Positions 34,377-42,270 of a DNA stretch of 64,000 nucleotides are shown here, in pieces. Both the position numbers and the translations under genes were made by a program. Source of the stretch: Mycobacterium sp. URHB0044 (GTDB lineage Bacteria > Actinomycetota > Actinomycetes > Mycobacteriales > Mycobacteriaceae); assembly GCF_000620625.1 (NCBI RefSeq), contig NZ_JIAW01000012.1, positions 124,001 through 188,000 on the forward strand. The letters run 5' to 3'. The notes under the pieces were generated by a model, which was given only the letters and a program-made list of their open reading frames with translations, did no database searches and was not told the DNA's origin. How positions within the stretch are numbered: the first letter of the stretch is position 1; each line of letters opens with the position of its first letter.

Positions 34377-35022
34377 CGACATAACCACCCACACCGGCAA
34401 TCACGAACCCATCGACGGCGTGATTCGGATCGAGACTGCGCCGCGTGAGAAGGCCACGCCGATCATCATGGAGATGATGCGGTCGGTGTATCCGCACGAT
34501 CAGGTGTTCGGCCAGTACTGCACCGTCAACGACTACGTCGACTGTCCGCCCGACGAACTGTTCGACTACCTGTCGGACACGCGAAGTCTCGAGGAGTGGA
34601 CCTACAGCCTGCGCGGGTTCACGCCAACCGAACAGCCCGGCCTGTGGCTGGCGTACGACCGGCTGGGGTCGGAGACCGAGATCTACACGCGGACCGTCGC
34701 CAACCGCGAAGCCAGGACCGTCGACTACCACTGCGCGTGGGATCAGGGCAAGCACCTGTGGATGGTGTACCTGATGCGGGTGGTGGACGCGCAGGTCGTG
34801 CTCGACAAGCCCGGTTCGGTGGTGCTGTGGACCAACTGCCATCACCCGTTCTACGACCACAACCCCTACCCGGACACGGCGCCACCACAACGCCCGGTGT
34901 GGGTTGGCGACTTCTGGGACATGTTCGGCGCAGGGCACGAGCTGGAGTTGAAGAACCTCAAGGCAATTGCCGAGTACCGGCACCGCAACGGCCTGCCGGT
35001 CACCCCGGCCTGGATGGGATGA
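34357..35022 (+). CDS. SRPBCC (START-like) family protein
   Basis: 221 residues; overlaps the preceding gene by 20 bases. The region about 50-165 (TVNDYVDCPPDELFDYLSDTRSLEEWTYSLRGF in pieces) is typical of SRPBCC helix-grip folds, which bind hydrophobic ligands and include polyketide cyclases. His-rich TNCHHPFYDHNPYP near residues 160-175 could bind metal. Role in this operon unknown; ligand carrier or cyclase are both possible. Confidence 0.72.
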   Translation: MSLPALDDITTHTGNHEPIDGVIRIETAPREKATPIIMEMMRSVYPHDQVFGQYCTVNDYVDCPPDELFDYLSDTRSLEEWTYSLRGFTPTEQPGLWLAYDRLGSETEIYTRTVANREARTVDYHCAWDQGKHLWMVYLMRVVDAQVVLDKPGSVVLWTNCHHPFYDHNPYPDTAPPQRPVWVGDFWDMFGAGHELELKNLKAIAEYRHRNGLPVTPAWMG

Positions 35023-35029
35023 GAACCGC

Positions 35030-36079
35030 ATGACCGAGACAACCCCCCAAGTCGCTGCGCTCCCGCCCGCCGTGAGCCTGATCGACGTCTCGACCTACCT
35101 CCCCGGCAGGCCGATCAGCGCCGACTACTACGCGCAATTCGCCGATTCCGACGACCTCCGCGACAACCTGATGTTCCGGGCGCCCCGGTTCCGTCATCAC
35201 GTTGCACCCGACGAGACGGCGATCGACATGGTCGAGCGTGCCGCGGCCGGACTGGTGGAACGTCACGGCCAGGACGCCATCGCGGACGTGGACGTGTTGA
35301 TCACTCACAGCCAGATGCCGGACATGCCCTTCTACGGTGGCGGCGGGGGCATGGCGCATCGCCTTGGCATGAAACCGAATTGGGTGATCGATCTGCACAA
35401 CGGCGGGTGCGCGGCCTTCGTGCTTGGGCTGAAGCTGGCGCGCAACCTGCTGAGCTCCGGAGAGGGCCGCACGGCGCTGATCGCCGTCGCGCAGAATTCC
35501 GCGGGGACCGCGTTCGATCAGCCGACCGTGCGGCGCAAGGCACAGGCCGCGGTGCCGGGCGACGGTGCCGCCGTAGGCCTGGTCACGTTGTCGGACGAAT
35601 CGCCGATCCTCGACGTCGAATGCCGAACCTTCGGCGAGTTCGCCGGTGACATGACGCTGGCGATCGACCCGCCACGCAAATGGTGGCAGGCCGGACCCGG
35701 CGAGGCGTCCATCGGGTTCACCGACGCCAAGATCACCAAGGTGCTGGCGCGGGGCAACCGTCAGGTGCCCGAGGTGTCGTACGCGGTCTGCGACCGAATC
35801 GGCCGTAAGCCAAGGGATCTCGACCTGCTGGTCACCAATCAGCCCAACCGCGTCTTCCTGCGCAACTGGCGCGACGCGTTGGAGTTGCCCGCCGAGCGCC
35901 ACGTCGACACCTTCGACGACTGCGGCAACCTGTTCGCCGCCGGCATCCCGGTCAACCTGGACCGCGCCATCGCCGACGGCCGGCTCAAGAAGGGTGACGT
36001 GGTGCTGATGGCGGCGTTCGCGCACGCCGGTGACTTCGCGGGAGCCGCAGCGGTTCAGTGGGGCGGACGCACCGAATGA
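35030..36079 (+). CDS. KAS III-like (FabH/HMGS fold) acyl condensing or transfer enzyme
   Basis: 349 residues from ATG 35030. The nucleophile Cys127 lies in DLHNGGCAAFVLGLKLA. The usual Cys-His-Asn triad is altered: where FabH has HQAN the sequence is NQPN (N270), while the third residue Asn300 (CGNLFAAG) is kept. Loss of the His is expected to impair decarboxylative condensation, so acyl transfer (CerJ-like), a different general base (H103?), or other chemistry is possible. It lies 7 bases after the SRPBCC gene and overlaps the aminotransferase by four. Confidence 0.78.
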   Translation: MTETTPQVAALPPAVSLIDVSTYLPGRPISADYYAQFADSDDLRDNLMFRAPRFRHHVAPDETAIDMVERAAAGLVERHGQDAIADVDVLITHSQMPDMPFYGGGGGMAHRLGMKPNWVIDLHNGGCAAFVLGLKLARNLLSSGEGRTALIAVAQNSAGTAFDQPTVRRKAQAAVPGDGAAVGLVTLSDESPILDVECRTFGEFAGDMTLAIDPPRKWWQAGPGEASIGFTDAKITKVLARGNRQVPEVSYAVCDRIGRKPRDLDLLVTNQPNRVFLRNWRDALELPAERHVDTFDDCGNLFAAGIPVNLDRAIADGRLKKGDVVLMAAFAHAGDFAGAAAVQWGGRTE

Positions 36080-37107
36080 CCATGCACCTGGCGCTGTCCG
36101 ACGCGGTCGACGCCCTACCCGAGGCCGTGAACCCACTTGCGTTGTCGCTCAACGAGAATCCATTCCCCCCGTTGCCGTCGGTGCGCTCGGCGCTGACCGC
36201 GTCCATCGACGCCGCCAACCGCTACCCGGAGTTCCTGCCGGAGCGGATGCGGTCGCTCATCGCCGCACGCGTCGGGGTGCATGCCGAGCAGGTGGTGATC
36301 GGCGCGGGCGCAACCGGTGTGGTGATGCAGGTGCTGCATGCGGTGACCAGTCCCGGCGACGCGATCGTGATGACGTCACCGACGTTCGACGGCTACCCGA
36401 TCTTCGCACAGATGGCCCGGCTGAGAGCGGTGACCGTTGCGCTCGACCGGCACGGCCACCACGACCTCGACGCGATGGCCGACGCCGCCGCGGACGCGCG
36501 CGTGGTGGTGCTGTGCCGGCCGCACAACCCCACCGGCACCATCGAGTCGGCCGACGACGTCGAGCGGTTCCTGCGGCGCGTCCCGCCCGACGCCGTGGTG
36601 CTGCTCGACGAGGCGTACGTGGAGTTCCTCGCGCCCGAACACCGAATCGACGCTCCCGCATTGGTCGCACGGTTTCCCAATGTCGTGGTGGTGCGGACGT
36701 TCTCGAAGGCGTACGGGTTGGCGGGAATGCGGATCGGATACGGATTCTGTGCGGCCGAGCTGGCTCAGCGGTTGTGGGCCATGCAGCTGCCGTTCGGCAT
36801 GGGCGTCACGGGGCTGGTTGCCGTCGCCGCATCCTATGATGCGGAAGCCGAACTCACCCAACGCATCCGGGTGATCTCCGCCGAGGGGCGCTATCTTCGG
36901 GCCCGGCTCGCCGCGATGGGCGTGTACAGCACCGACACGCATGCCAACTTCGTCTACCTGCCCGCGGGGGGACGTCCGTGGAACGACGTCTTCGCGGGCA
37001 CGGACCTGCGGGTGCGCAGCTATGCCGATGGCGGCGTGCGCATCACCGTCGGCAACCGCCAGTCGTCGCGCGCCGTACTCGCGGCGGCGACGCCGCGTGC
37101 GGTATGA
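36076..37107 (+). CDS. PLP-dependent aminotransferase, HisC-like fold type I
   Basis: 343 residues from ATG 36076 (MTMHLALSDAVDAL), overlapping the KAS III TGA. It carries the histidinol-phosphate aminotransferase layout: SLNENPFPPLPSV, CRPHNPTGTI, DEAYVEF, and PLP-Lys K211 in TFSKAYGLAGMRIGYG. Given the operon it probably aminates or decarboxylatively acylates an intermediate made by the ThDP and KAS III enzymes rather than acting in His synthesis; substrate is inferred, not shown. Confidence 0.82.
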   Translation: MTMHLALSDAVDALPEAVNPLALSLNENPFPPLPSVRSALTASIDAANRYPEFLPERMRSLIAARVGVHAEQVVIGAGATGVVMQVLHAVTSPGDAIVMTSPTFDGYPIFAQMARLRAVTVALDRHGHHDLDAMADAAADARVVVLCRPHNPTGTIESADDVERFLRRVPPDAVVLLDEAYVEFLAPEHRIDAPALVARFPNVVVVRTFSKAYGLAGMRIGYGFCAAELAQRLWAMQLPFGMGVTGLVAVAASYDAEAELTQRIRVISAEGRYLRARLAAMGVYSTDTHANFVYLPAGGRPWNDVFAGTDLRVRSYADGGVRITVGNRQSSRAVLAAATPRAV

Positions 37108-37113
37108 AGGAGC

Positions 37114-37617
37114 GTGCCCTCAGAGCCCGCCAAGCGTGACCCCATCGCGCTGGCGCGCGAGAATTGGGAGGGCTCGGGGTGGGGTGACGTCGCCGAGGGC
37201 ATGGTGGCGGTGACGTCGGTGATGCGGGCGCACCAGATCCTGCTGGCCCGCGTAGAGACCGCACTTCGGCCCTACGACCTGAGCTTCTCCCGGTACGAGT
37301 TGTTGCGGCTGCTGGCGTTCAGCAGCCGCGGCGCGCTGCCGATCACCAAGGCATCCGACCGGCTGCAGGTGCACGTCACCAGCGTCACGCACGCCATCCG
37401 CCGGCTCGAGAGCGACGGGCTGGTGGAACGCATACCGCATCCGACCGACGGCCGCACGACGCTGGTCCGGCTGACCGATCTCGGCCGCTCCACGGTCGAG
37501 GACGCGACGGTGACGCTCAACAACGAGGTGTTCGCCGACGTCGGAATGTCGGAATCCGATTCGCGGGCGCTCGCCGCCGCCATTCAATCGCTGCGCCGCC
37601 ACGCCGGCGACTTCTAA
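37114..37617 (+). CDS. MarR family transcriptional regulator
   Basis: 167 residues from GTG 37114. Winged-helix region about residues 65-125: LPITKASDRLQVHVTSVTHAIRRLESDGLVERIPHPTDGRT in pieces, with a wing containing PTDGRTTLV. It lies 6 bases after the aminotransferase and is part of that operon, so it may respond to the product. It meets the convergent kinase gene with a 4-base overlap. Confidence 0.88.
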   Translation: MPSEPAKRDPIALARENWEGSGWGDVAEGMVAVTSVMRAHQILLARVETALRPYDLSFSRYELLRLLAFSSRGALPITKASDRLQVHVTSVTHAIRRLESDGLVERIPHPTDGRTTLVRLTDLGRSTVEDATVTLNNEVFADVGMSESDSRALAAAIQSLRRHAGDF

Positions 37618-38843
37618 CTACGCGCGGTCGAGGGCAGCGGGATCGTCGCCGTCACGGCCGTGCCCTCTCCCGGACGTGACCGGATGTTGAGCCTGCCGCC
37701 GACGATCTCGGCCCGTTCAGCCATGGACAGCAGGCCGTAGCCACCCATCTCGTCGCTGCCCAGCGGATGCTCGAAGGTGTCGAAACCCACACCGTTGTCG
37801 ACGATTTCGAGACGCGCGATGTCGCCCGACTCTTCCGTGCCGACCGAGAACGTCAACCGCGCGTTGGTGGCGCGTGCATGCTTGACGACGTTCTGCAGGC
37901 ATTCCTGCGCGATCCGGTACAGCGCGATCTCGATGTGATCGGGCACCCGGGTGTCCGCGAGTTCGACGTCGATCTCGACCTGCGGGATCGAGCGGGCCAG
38001 GCTGGCCAGCCCGCCTGCCAAGCCGAGGTCGTCGAGCACGGGAGGCCGCAGCCCACCGATCGCGGCGCGGGCCTCCTGCAGCGTCAGGTCCACCAGCTCC
38101 CTGGCCATCCCGAGCTGCTCGGCGGCCAGGCGGTCATCGCCGCCCACCGCACGGCTGGCGGCATCCAATCGGTAGGACAGCGTGACGAGCCGCTGCGAGA
38201 TGCCGTCGTGGATGTCGCCGGCGAGCCGGCGCCGCTCGAGTTCCTGGGCCTCGATCACCTGCTCGACGAAGTTCTCGTGGGCGCGTTCGCGGGCCACCAG
38301 TTGCCGGTGCAACCGCGCCTGATGCATGGCGCCTGCGATCAGTCTGCCGATGACGAGCAGCAATTGGACGTCGCGGTCGGCGAACTCGCGCCGATCGACG
38401 GTGTGCACGTTGAGCACGCCGACCAGCCCGCCGGGGTCGGTCTCCATCGGCACCGACACCATCGAGGTGAAGTCGGACCCGCGCAGCGACTCGAACGGCA
38501 TGTAGCGGGGATCGGATTCCTTGTCCTCGATGATCACGACGGGCTGACGGTGTCGGGCCACCCAGCCGGACACGCCCTGACCCAACGGCAGCCGGATCTT
38601 GCCGACCTCGCGGTCGAACGGCGGCGTCGCCCCCGTCAGGGTCAGGGATCGTTCGGTGTCGTCGAGCACGTGCACGAAGCAGACGTCGGTGGTGGTGGCC
38701 GCCGTGATCATCCGGGCCGCAGCGGCCGCGAGCGGCTCCACGCCGGGACCGCTGGACGCCGCCTGGATCAGTTCACGCAGCAGTGCCAGCTCGCGGTCGG
38801 CGTCGACGAGGTCGCGCACTGCATTGGGCTTGAGCGGGCTCAC
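37614..38843 (-). CDS. GAF-domain sensor histidine kinase (NarL-system type)
   Basis: 409 residues, no membrane helix. GAF sensor domain about 35-175, then HisKA_3 with phosphoacceptor H212 (GDIHDGISQRLV) and a HATPase domain ending near 405 (GVGFDTFEHPLGSDEMGGYGLLSM in pieces). Cytoplasmic sensing of a small ligand or redox signal is expected. It overlaps the response regulator by four bases, so the two form one operon. Confidence 0.9.
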   Translation of the reverse strand: MSPLKPNAVRDLVDADRELALLRELIQAASSGPGVEPLAAAAARMITAATTTDVCFVHVLDDTERSLTLTGATPPFDREVGKIRLPLGQGVSGWVARHRQPVVIIEDKESDPRYMPFESLRGSDFTSMVSVPMETDPGGLVGVLNVHTVDRREFADRDVQLLLVIGRLIAGAMHQARLHRQLVARERAHENFVEQVIEAQELERRRLAGDIHDGISQRLVTLSYRLDAASRAVGGDDRLAAEQLGMARELVDLTLQEARAAIGGLRPPVLDDLGLAGGLASLARSIPQVEIDVELADTRVPDHIEIALYRIAQECLQNVVKHARATNARLTFSVGTEESGDIARLEIVDNGVGFDTFEHPLGSDEMGGYGLLSMAERAEIVGGRLNIRSRPGEGTAVTATIPLPSTARS

Positions 38844-39508
38844 TGGTAGATCCCTTCACGCAGGGCCGTCGCCACGGCGCCGGTGCGGTCGCTGACGCCC
38901 AACTTGCGGTAGATCGACCGCAGATGGCTCTTCACCGTCTCGTCGCCGATCACCAACTTCGTGGCGATGCCGCGGTTGGATAGTCCGTTGACCACGTAGG
39001 ACAGGATTTCGCTCTCGCGCTGCGTCAGCCCCTGCCGGGCCCCAGGCCAGAACTCGTCGCGCTGCAGGCGGGCCGCGGTGTCGACGGCACGGACCGCCAT
39101 GCCGGGGTCGATCGCCGTCTCCCCGCCATGCACGAACTCGAGCTGGCGGACCAGTTCGTCACTGCTGATGCTCTTCAGCAGATAGCCCGACGCGCCCACC
39201 CGCAACGCCTGGAACAGGTACTGCTCATCGTCGTATACCGAGAGCATCACGACCTTGCGGTCGGGATCGCGGCTGCGCAGGTCGGCGCACAGATCCAGCC
39301 CGCTCGACCCCTGCATCCGCACGTCGCACAGCACGATGTCGGGGTTCAGCTCGTCGACTACCTGCGCAGCGCGTTCGGCACCGACGGCCTGGCCCACCAC
39401 CGCCACCCGGTCGCTGAACGCCGCGAGCATTGCCTTGAGCCCCTCGATGACCATCTCGTGGTCGTCTACCAGGACGAGCCGGACCGGTCCCGCTTCGCTC
39501 CTGCCCAT
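38840..39508 (-). CDS. LuxR/NarL-type response regulator
   Basis: 222 residues. Receiver with phosphoacceptor D62 (VLCDVRMQ), switch Lys in GYLLKSISSDELV, then a C-terminal HTH_LuxR (LTQRESEILSYVVNGLSNRGIATKLVIGDETVKSHLRSIYRKLGV in pieces). Encoded upstream of and coupled to the GAF kinase. The first ten residues (MGRSEAGPVR) are encoded by a copy of the dispersed GAGCGAAGCG repeat, so the start could lie a few codons later, at VRLVLVDDHEMV. Confidence 0.9.
   Translation of the reverse strand: MGRSEAGPVRLVLVDDHEMVIEGLKAMLAAFSDRVAVVGQAVGAERAAQVVDELNPDIVLCDVRMQGSSGLDLCADLRSRDPDRKVVMLSVYDDEQYLFQALRVGASGYLLKSISSDELVRQLEFVHGGETAIDPGMAVRAVDTAARLQRDEFWPGARQGLTQRESEILSYVVNGLSNRGIATKLVIGDETVKSHLRSIYRKLGVSDRTGAVATALREGIYQ
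39491..39506 (-). repeat. Dispersed motif, copy 3
   Basis: Read on the minus strand it is GGGCAGGAGCGAAGCG, identical over 16 bases to 16686-16701. It forms codons 2-6 of the response regulator gene, directly after the ATG. Confidence 0.6.
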
Positions 39509-39573
39509 CCGCCCACCCTAGGTCTGGGTGGCGCCGATTAACCGCAAGACGCAGACGAAGATGACTACCCAAA

Positions 39574-39589
39574 TCCCCCGAATGGGGGA
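39574..39589. promoter_or_regulatory. Inverted repeat between the response regulator and HAD genes
   Basis: TCCCCC-GAAT-GGGGGA at 39574-39589, followed by a further GGGGGAG at 39593-39599. It lies in the 116-base divergent gap. It may be a binding site for the adjacent NarL-type regulator, or a small hairpin; TACCCAA lies just upstream (39567). Confidence 0.4.
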
Positions 39590-39624
39590 GTCGGGGGAGT
39601 GTGACGTAGGACACGCTGATCACC

Positions 39625-40197
39625 ATGCCGGTTACACGAGAGGCGAGGACGTTCTGGTGGGACGCCGGACGGCCGGCCGACGCCGCCATCGAACCCCTAA
39701 AGGCCGTCATCTTCGATCTGGACGGCGCATTGACCGAGGACTTCCTGTTCGAGGTGCCGGTACTGGATGCCGACGTCATGCCGCGCGCGGGTCTGGACGA
39801 GCTGGTGAACAGCTTGTTCTTCGCCGGTATCTCCGTCGCGGTCGTCAGTACGGGCTCGCGCAGGTGGGCCCAGCCGCTGGTTCGGCAGCTGATCGGAGAA
39901 GGCATTGCCGAGACGATCGTGACGCCCGACGATCTGCCCCACCCCGGTCGTGAACCCGATCTGCACGGGCACGCGCTGTGGGAGCTCGGTCTCGGGCCGG
40001 AGAGCGCACTGGCCGTCGTCGGAACGAAACGTGGGTTCCGCGCCGCGACCGCAGCCAAGCTCCCGACGCTAGTGCTCGCCCCCGGCGACGGCGAGGACTT
40101 CCCCGGTGCGGTCGAGGTGCGCAAGGACTACGACGGACTACTGGGCCAGGGTTGTGAGCAGTTGCACCACCGCTGGCAGTTTCGCAACGCCGGCTGA
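39625..40197 (+). CDS. HAD-superfamily hydrolase-like protein
   Basis: 190 residues. HAD motif I reads DLDGALTED (about residues 31-39) instead of the usual DxDGT; the second Asp is kept. Motif II VVSTGSRRW and a motif III Lys (GTKRGFRAATAAKLPTLVL) are visible, resembling beta-phosphoglucomutase-like HADs, but the cap is short. It diverges from the response regulator and may be its target. Phosphatase activity is plausible but the motif I change makes it uncertain. Confidence 0.65.
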   Translation: MPVTREARTFWWDAGRPADAAIEPLKAVIFDLDGALTEDFLFEVPVLDADVMPRAGLDELVNSLFFAGISVAVVSTGSRRWAQPLVRQLIGEGIAETIVTPDDLPHPGREPDLHGHALWELGLGPESALAVVGTKRGFRAATAAKLPTLVLAPGDGEDFPGAVEVRKDYDGLLGQGCEQLHHRWQFRNAG

Positions 40198-40205
40198 CGA
40201 GCGTC

Positions 40206-41081
40206 CTACCCGTTGCGGATCATCTCGATGACGGCGCTGAAGTCCTTGTCGGCGTGGTCGGTGGCAAATTTCGCGTAGATCTCGGCGGCGTGGCTGCCGA
40301 GCGGTGCCGACGAACCCGACGAACTGACGGCGTCCATCGCCAGCCCCAGATCCTTGTTCATCAGGGCCGTGGCGAAGCCCGGCTGGAAGTCGTTGTTCGC
40401 CGGTGAGGTCGGAACCGGCCCGGGCACTGGACAGTTGGTGTGAACGGCCCAGCAGTTCCCGGTGGCACCGGTGATCACGTCGAACAGCGACTGCGCCGAC
40501 AGCCCCAGCTTCTCGGCAAGGACGAAGGCCTCTCCGATGGCGATCTGCTGCACGGCGAGCACCATGTTGTTGCACAGCTTGGCGCTCTGTCCTGTGCCGG
40601 AGCCACCGCAGTGAATGATCTTGCCTGCCATGGGTTCCAGCACCGGCCTGGCGCGCTCCACGGCGGCGTCGTCACCGCCGACCATGAAGGCCAGTGTGCC
40701 GGCCGTCGCGCCCTTGACACCGCCGGAGACCGGCGCGTCGATCTGCGCGAAGCCATGTTCGACGGCCTGCGCGTTGATGGCCCTGGCGTCGTGGACCGAG
40801 ATCGTCGAAGTGTCGATGAACAGTGCGCCGGACCTGGCGGCGGGCAGCACCTCGGCATAGCAGGCCTTGACGATGGCGCCGCTGGGCAGCGACGTGATCA
40901 CGACGTCGGCGTCGGCGACGGCCTCGGCGCCGCTGTCGAATACCTTGGCGCCCTTGGACTCTGCTGCTGCCTTCAGGTCGGGAACCGGATCGAACCCGCG
41001 AACGGTGAGACCGCCCGCGACCAGGTTCGCCGCCATCGGGCCACCCATGTGGCCCAGCCCCAAGAATGCGATCGTCGTCAT
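40206..41081 (-). CDS. mmsB: 3-hydroxyisobutyrate dehydrogenase
   Basis: 291 residues. It oxidises 3-hydroxyisobutyrate to methylmalonate semialdehyde with NAD in valine catabolism. N-terminal Rossmann LGLGHMGGPMAANLV, substrate motif DAPVSGGVKGATAGTL, and catalytic Lys in GTGQSAKLCNNMVL. Third gene of mmsA-fadE9-mmsB on the minus strand, orthologous order to Rv0753c-Rv0751c. Confidence 0.93.
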   Translation of the reverse strand: MTTIAFLGLGHMGGPMAANLVAGGLTVRGFDPVPDLKAAAESKGAKVFDSGAEAVADADVVITSLPSGAIVKACYAEVLPAARSGALFIDTSTISVHDARAINAQAVEHGFAQIDAPVSGGVKGATAGTLAFMVGGDDAAVERARPVLEPMAGKIIHCGGSGTGQSAKLCNNMVLAVQQIAIGEAFVLAEKLGLSAQSLFDVITGATGNCWAVHTNCPVPGPVPTSPANNDFQPGFATALMNKDLGLAMDAVSSSGSSAPLGSHAAEIYAKFATDHADKDFSAVIEMIRNG

Positions 41082-41099
41082 TGAAGAACCTTCCTGGTG

Positions 41100-42266
41100 T
41101 TACGCGGACGCGCGGCCACGGGCGGCTTCTGCCCGCCCCACCACCACGCGCATGATTTCGTTGGTGCCCTCGAGGATGCGGTGTACCCGGAGGTCGCGGA
41201 CGATCTTCTCCAGCCCGTACTCGCGCAGGTAGCCGTAGCCGCCGTGCAGCTGCAGCGCCTGATCCGCCACGTCATAGCATGCGTCGGTGACGTAGCGCTT
41301 GGCCATGGCGCACAGTTCGACCTTGCGAGGATGGTTCTCGTCGAGTGCAGTCGCCGCGCGCCACAACATGTTCCGCGACGCCTCCAGCGTGGTGGCCATG
41401 TCGGCGAGCGCGAATCGGATGGTGGGCTCATCGAGCAGCGTCATGCCGAACGCCTGCCGGTCGGCGAGGTAGGCCACCGCCTTGTCGTAGGCTGCCTGCG
41501 CGCCGCCAAGGGAGCACGCCGCGATGTTGATGCGCCCGCCGTTGAGCCCGTTCATCGCGATGCCGAACCCGGTGCCCTCACCCTCGTGGCCGCCCAGCAT
41601 CGCGTCGAGGGGCACCCGCGCGCCCTCGAAAACCACCTGCGCGGTTGGCTGCGCGTTCCAGCCCATCTTGAGCTCGTCGGCACCGAAACTGACTCCCGGC
41701 GTGTCCTTCTCGACCACGAATGCCGAGATGCCGCGCGGCCCTTCACCGCCGGTGCGGGCCATGACGACGTACACGTCGGACGCGCCCGCGCCGGAGATGA
41801 ACTGCTTGACGCCATCGAGGACGTAGTGGTCACCGTCCCGAACGGCCCTGGTGCGCAGGGCACTTGCATCGGATCCCGCGCCCGGCTCGGTGAGGCAGTA
41901 ACTGGCAATCAGCTCCATGGATGCCAGCCGCGGCACCAGGGCCTTGCGCTGCTCGGGCGTGCCGTAGGTGTCGACCATCCACGTGCACATGTTGTGGATC
42001 GACAGGAACGCGGCGACCGTCGGGTCGGCCGCGGCCAGCTGTTCGAAGATCCGCACACCGTCGAGGCGCCGCAGCCCACTGCCGCCGACGTCCTCGGAAC
42101 AGTAGATCGCCGCCATGCCGAGTTCGGCCGCCTCACGCAACACGTCGGTGGGGAAGTGCTTGGTGGCGTCCCACTCCAATGCGTAAGGCGCGATGCGCTT
42201 CTCGGCGAACGCGGCCGCCGTCTCGGCGATCACGCGCTCGTCGTCGGCGAGCCCGAAGTAGTCCAT
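41100..42266 (-). CDS. fadE9: Acyl-CoA dehydrogenase, isobutyryl-CoA type
   Basis: 388 residues. Flavin enzyme that probably oxidises isobutyryl-CoA to methacrylyl-CoA in valine breakdown. The signature stretches CLTEPGAGSDASALRT and LHGGYGYLREYGLEKIVRDLRV (in pieces), ending RILEGTNEIMR, are intact; the catalytic Glu lies in the latter loop. It sits 4 bases after mmsA in the same operon. Confidence 0.92.
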   Translation of the reverse strand: MDYFGLADDERVIAETAAAFAEKRIAPYALEWDATKHFPTDVLREAAELGMAAIYCSEDVGGSGLRRLDGVRIFEQLAAADPTVAAFLSIHNMCTWMVDTYGTPEQRKALVPRLASMELIASYCLTEPGAGSDASALRTRAVRDGDHYVLDGVKQFISGAGASDVYVVMARTGGEGPRGISAFVVEKDTPGVSFGADELKMGWNAQPTAQVVFEGARVPLDAMLGGHEGEGTGFGIAMNGLNGGRINIAACSLGGAQAAYDKAVAYLADRQAFGMTLLDEPTIRFALADMATTLEASRNMLWRAATALDENHPRKVELCAMAKRYVTDACYDVADQALQLHGGYGYLREYGLEKIVRDLRVHRILEGTNEIMRVVVGRAEAARGRASA

Positions 42267-42270
42267 CGGC

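Noticed and set aside
36076..37107. Histidine-biosynthetic hisC
   Set aside because: The fold matches, but it lies in a specialised operon without other his genes, so I did not assign the symbol.
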